Shown here in pieces: positions 61,484 through 64,000 of a DNA stretch of 64,000 nt. Source of the DNA: Kiritimatiellia bacterium (GTDB lineage Bacteria; Verrucomicrobiota; Kiritimatiellia; CAIQIC01; JAGNIJ01); contig JAGNIJ010000015.1 in assembly GCA_018001225.1 (NCBI GenBank), positions 1-64,000 of the forward strand, in the 5' to 3' direction. The position numbers and the translations under genes are program-made. Every line of letters starts with the position of its first letter. Positions within the stretch are counted from its first letter, which is position 1. The notes under the pieces are model-generated. The model made no database searches. It was not told where the DNA came from and was given only the letters and a program-made list of their open reading frames with translations.

Positions 61484-63348
61484 GCGGCGGCGGACAGGAC
61501 ACGATGATCCGCCACGGGACGATCCTGCTGGCCGCGACGCAACTGGCCAACGCCTCCAATCTCCTGTTCCAGGTCGTCATGGGGCGCACGCTGTCGGCCG
61601 AGCAGTTCGTCGTGCTGGCCACGATGCTGAACATCGTCCTCGTCCTGGCCACGCCGATGGACGCGGTGCGCACGGCCATGGCGCATTTCGCGTCGCGCTT
61701 GAGCGGGGAGGGCCGGGCCGGGGAGATCCGCGGGCTGCTTGGGCGCAGCTTCGCGATGATGACCTGGGCGGCGGTCCCGGTCGTGCTGGCCGCGCTGGCG
61801 TTCGGGCCCGCGCTGGCGGCCTGGTTCAAGCTGGCCTCGGCCTGGCCGGTGGTCCTGACCGGCCTGATCGTGGCGGGCTCGTTCTACATGCCGGTTTTCA
61901 TCGGCGCGTTGCAGGGCGTGCAGCGCTTCGGGTGGATGGTCGCCGCGCAACACAGCTGGAGCGTGGTCCGGCTGGCGCTTGGCTGGCTGCTGGTGGCCGC
62001 GGTCGCGCCGCTGGCGGTCTGGGGCCTGGCGGGGCAGCTGGCGGGCGTGGCCGCCAGCGTCGCGTGCGGCGGGCTCGGCTGGCTCGCGGTTTCCCGCGGG
62101 GAACCGGGCGATGCGCGCGCCCGGCCCGCGGGCGTGTTCCGGTACTTCGGGTTTTCGCTCCTGATCCTCGGCGGCTTCGCCGTGCTCATGAACGCCGATC
62201 TCATCCTGGTCCGCGGCCTGTTCACGCCGGAGGCGGCGCAGCCGTTCGCGCGGGCGGCGACGATCGGCCGGTCCGTCGTGTTCGTCTCGATCCCGATCGC
62301 CCTGGCGATGTTCCCGAAAGTGACCTCGGCGGGCGAGGTGGCGGCGGGGAGCCGCGGGACGCTGGGCCGGGCCTTCGCGTTCGCGTCGCTGGTGATCCTG
62401 CTGGCCGTCGGGGCGGTGTCCTTCTGGCCCGCCCTGCCGCTGCGGATCCTGTTCAAGGTGGCCGACCCGGACGCGGAGCTGGTCCGGCTGGTGCGGACCG
62501 TGACGTGGGCGATGAGCCCGCTGGGGCTGGCCTACCTGGCCATGCATTTCGAGTTGGCCCAGCACCGTTTCCGGCCGGCCCTGCCGCTGCTGGCCTGCGC
62601 CGCCGCTTACGTGCTGGCCGTCGCCCTGCGCCACGGGGAAGTGGGGCACGTGGTCCAGGCGCTGGCGGCCAGTTCCTGGCTGGCGGTGATCTGGTTGCTC
62701 GCCGGCCTGCCGTGGCGGCGTCGCGGGAGCTCCGCCCTCCAAGACATCTCCCCTTTGAATTCAGTTGGAGGGTCGAGCTCCCGCGAGACCGCGCAGGCGA
62801 AAGATCGTCCGGTGCCCGGACCGGGACGCCCCTGCGTTTTTTTCGATCGCGACGGCATCGTGAACCGGTCGCCCGGCCCCGGCTACGTCGAGCGCGTGGA
62901 GGATTTTTACCTGCTCCCGGAATTCGTCGAGGCCCTCCGCGTCGTCCGCGCTCGCGGTTACGAAGCGGTGATCGTGACGAACCAGCGCGGCGTGGCGCTG
63001 GGCCGGATGACCGCGGAGACGGTGCAGGCCATGCACGACGAGCTGGCCCGGCGGCTGCGCGCCGAGGGGCTGGACCTGCTGGACATCCGGGTCTGCACGG
63101 CGAACGACAACAGCCACCCCGACCGCAAGCCGAACCCGGGCATGATCCTGACCGCTGCCCGCCGGCACGGGCTCGACCTGTCGCGGTCCTGGATGGTCGG
63201 CGATCACGAGCGGGACATGGAGGCGGGTCGCCGGGCGGGTTGCCGGACGGTCCTGGTGGGAGGGGAGGGCGAGCCCCAGCCTGCCTCGACGGACTTCCGG
63301 ATCCGCGACATGGCGGACTTGCCGGCCTTCCTCGAAGCGCATTTGTGA
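61480..63348 (+). CDS. Flippase (polysaccharide exporter type) fused to GmhB-like HAD phosphatase
   Basis: 622 residues from the ATG at 61480. Residues 1-410 are a 12-or-so-helix flippase (ILLAATQLANASNLLFQVVMGRTLS at the start), as in oligosaccharide exporters. Residues about 450-622 are a HAD phosphatase: VFFDRDGIVNRSPGPGYV, VIVTNQRGVALGRM, RKPNPGMILTAARRHGLDLSRSWMVGD. It resembles GmhB/HisB-N but lacks the zinc-binding cysteines; the loop reads CTANDNSHPDRKPNPG. The 40-residue linker is the translation of a palindromic repeat (62721-62786). A GmhA gene follows. The fusion of an inner-membrane transporter and a cytosolic phosphatase looks accidental, but the frame is intact. Confidence 0.82.
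   Translation: MSGGGQDTMIRHGTILLAATQLANASNLLFQVVMGRTLSAEQFVVLATMLNIVLVLATPMDAVRTAMAHFASRLSGEGRAGEIRGLLGRSFAMMTWAAVPVVLAALAFGPALAAWFKLASAWPVVLTGLIVAGSFYMPVFIGALQGVQRFGWMVAAQHSWSVVRLALGWLLVAAVAPLAVWGLAGQLAGVAASVACGGLGWLAVSRGEPGDARARPAGVFRYFGFSLLILGGFAVLMNADLILVRGLFTPEAAQPFARAATIGRSVVFVSIPIALAMFPKVTSAGEVAAGSRGTLGRAFAFASLVILLAVGAVSFWPALPLRILFKVADPDAELVRLVRTVTWAMSPLGLAYLAMHFELAQHRFRPALPLLACAAAYVLAVALRHGEVGHVVQALAASSWLAVIWLLAGLPWRRRGSSALQDISPLNSVGGSSSRETAQAKDRPVPGPGRPCVFFDRDGIVNRSPGPGYVERVEDFYLLPEFVEALRVVRARGYEAVIVTNQRGVALGRMTAETVQAMHDELARRLRAEGLDLLDIRVCTANDNSHPDRKPNPGMILTAARRHGLDLSRSWMVGDHERDMEAGRRAGCRTVLVGGEGEPQPASTDFRIRDMADLPAFLEAHL
62721..62786. repeat. Dispersed palindromic repeat, GGAGGGCGGAGCTC class, copy C (in frame)
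   Basis: Arms TCGCGGGAGCTCCGCCCTCC (62721-62740) and GGAGGGTCGAGCTCCCGCGA (62767-62786), spacer 26 bp. This is the same family as copies A and B. It lies in frame between the flippase and phosphatase parts and is translated as RGSSALQDISPLNSVGGSSS. Confidence 0.85.
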
Positions 63349-63422
63349 TTCACGCGGGCCGGCTTATCCCTTGCCGACGGCCGGATCGCGGATTATAGTG
63401 CCCGCGCAATCGGAGTGCGATC

Positions 63423-64000
63423 ATGGCCATCGAGCGATCGGAACAGTACCTTGAAATTGTCATCCGCGCGGCGCGGCGGGTGGATTTGCGGACCGTGGAG
63501 CGGTTCATCGACCTGCTGGAGGCCGCGTACCGGGACGGGCGCGCCGTCTACTTCATCGGCAACGGCGGCAGCGCGGCCAACGCCTCGCACTTCGCCGAGG
63601 ATCTCTCCATGGGCGCCATGCCCGACCTCGAGGGGAAGCGCTTCCGCGTGTTGAGCCTCACCGACAACACCTCCTACATCACCGCGCTGGCCAACGACAA
63701 GGGCTTCGACCGCGTGTTCGAGCTCCAGCTCCGGCAGTTCGGGCAGAAGGGCGACCTGCTCGTGGTCATCAGCGGCTCCGGCAACAGCCCCAACGTCGTG
63801 CGGGCGGCGGAGTACGCGAAGTCCATCGGGATGATCGTGGTGGCGCTCACCGGCTTTGACGGCGGGAAGATGAGGGCGCTGGCCGATCTCAACGTCCACG
63901 TGCCGCACCCGAACATGTGCCAGTCCGAGGCGGTGCATTCGATCCTGCAGCATCTGGTAGCCGACCTGCTCAAGGAACGGCTGTCCGCCCCGGCCCCGCG
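63423..64000 (+). CDS. gmhA: Phosphoheptose isomerase GmhA, cut by window end
   Basis: 192 codons are open to the window edge without a stop. The SIS domain is clear: VYFIGNGGSAANASHFAEDLSMG, LTDNTSYITALANDKGFDRVFELQLRQFG, DLLVVISGSGNSPNVVRAAEYAKSIG, VALTGFDGG and NMCQSEAVHSILQHLVADLL. The enzyme isomerises sedoheptulose-7-phosphate to D-glycero-manno-heptose-7-phosphate. Length is nearly complete. The preceding GmhB-like domain would remove the next phosphate, so the two support a nucleotide-heptose route for surface glycans. Confidence 0.93.
   Translation, partial: MAIERSEQYLEIVIRAARRVDLRTVERFIDLLEAAYRDGRAVYFIGNGGSAANASHFAEDLSMGAMPDLEGKRFRVLSLTDNTSYITALANDKGFDRVFELQLRQFGQKGDLLVVISGSGNSPNVVRAAEYAKSIGMIVVALTGFDGGKMRALADLNVHVPHPNMCQSEAVHSILQHLVADLLKERLSAPAP

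Overview
The window is a high-GC bacterial chromosome segment of about 64 kb. It most likely comes from the PVC group, with Kiritimatiellota or a close Verrucomicrobia/Lentisphaerae relative the best guess. The reasons are a V-type ATPase operon ordered E, DUF2764, A, B, D, I, K (the chlamydial/spirochaetal order), an LL-diaminopimelate aminotransferase (DapL), many large secreted proteins with 'DxDGDGxxD' calcium-type repeats and a C-terminus ending in FYR(V/I), and many short palindromic repeats between and inside genes. No 16S gene is present, so the taxonomy is inference.

Layout. 1-7,000: the edge of an insertion sequence whose transposase runs off the left end and which cuts a secreted SGNH-like gene, then an FG-GAP propeller protein and a starch-binding/Asp-box surface protein. 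7,055-13,730: methionine and sulfur genes, with metW and metX on the minus strand and, on the plus strand, a FadL-type porin, DsrE-like and TusA-like sulfur proteins, MetY, a ThiS-like carrier, an E1-like adenylyltransferase and a JAMM protease. The last four match the HcyS/HcyF/HcyD/MetY protein-thiocarboxylate route to homocysteine. 13,866-21,241: V-type ATPase operon with a tRNA-Leu(UAA) inside it. 21,311-25,371: a frameshifted TrkA_C membrane protein, then a GH130 phosphorylase and a GT4 glycosyltransferase on the minus strand.

25,400-39,500: a remnant of a dapL 5' end, then four secreted-protein genes (1836, 1074, 1184 and 350 aa), three of them very large, closed by an intact dapL at 39,717. 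This bracketed block is the best candidate for an undescribed surface system. 39,717-49,000: dapL, an ACT-domain protein, a membrane-anchored SGNH hydrolase, a zinc ribbon, ferritin, lipoproteins, a TPR protein and a cell-wall amidase. 49,114-55,654: an AddA/RecB-like helicase-nuclease carrying a translated palindromic repeat, adenosine deaminase and a divergent purine permease. 55,776-64,000: a secreted WD40-like protein, an M20 deacylase and a surface-polysaccharide operon (membrane GT, GT2, a flippase fused to a GmhB-like phosphatase, and GmhA cut by the window end).

How the genes may work together: MetX makes O-acetylhomoserine; MetY would add sulfur carried on HcyS after activation by HcyF; HcyD would trim HcyS and release homocysteine; DsrE/TusA may feed the sulfur. 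The purine permease and adenosine deaminase form a salvage pair. The last operon would make and export a heptose-containing glycan. At least six families of short palindromic repeats lie in the window. Two of them sit in frame inside coding sequences, where one forms the linker of a fusion protein and the other is read in all three frames.
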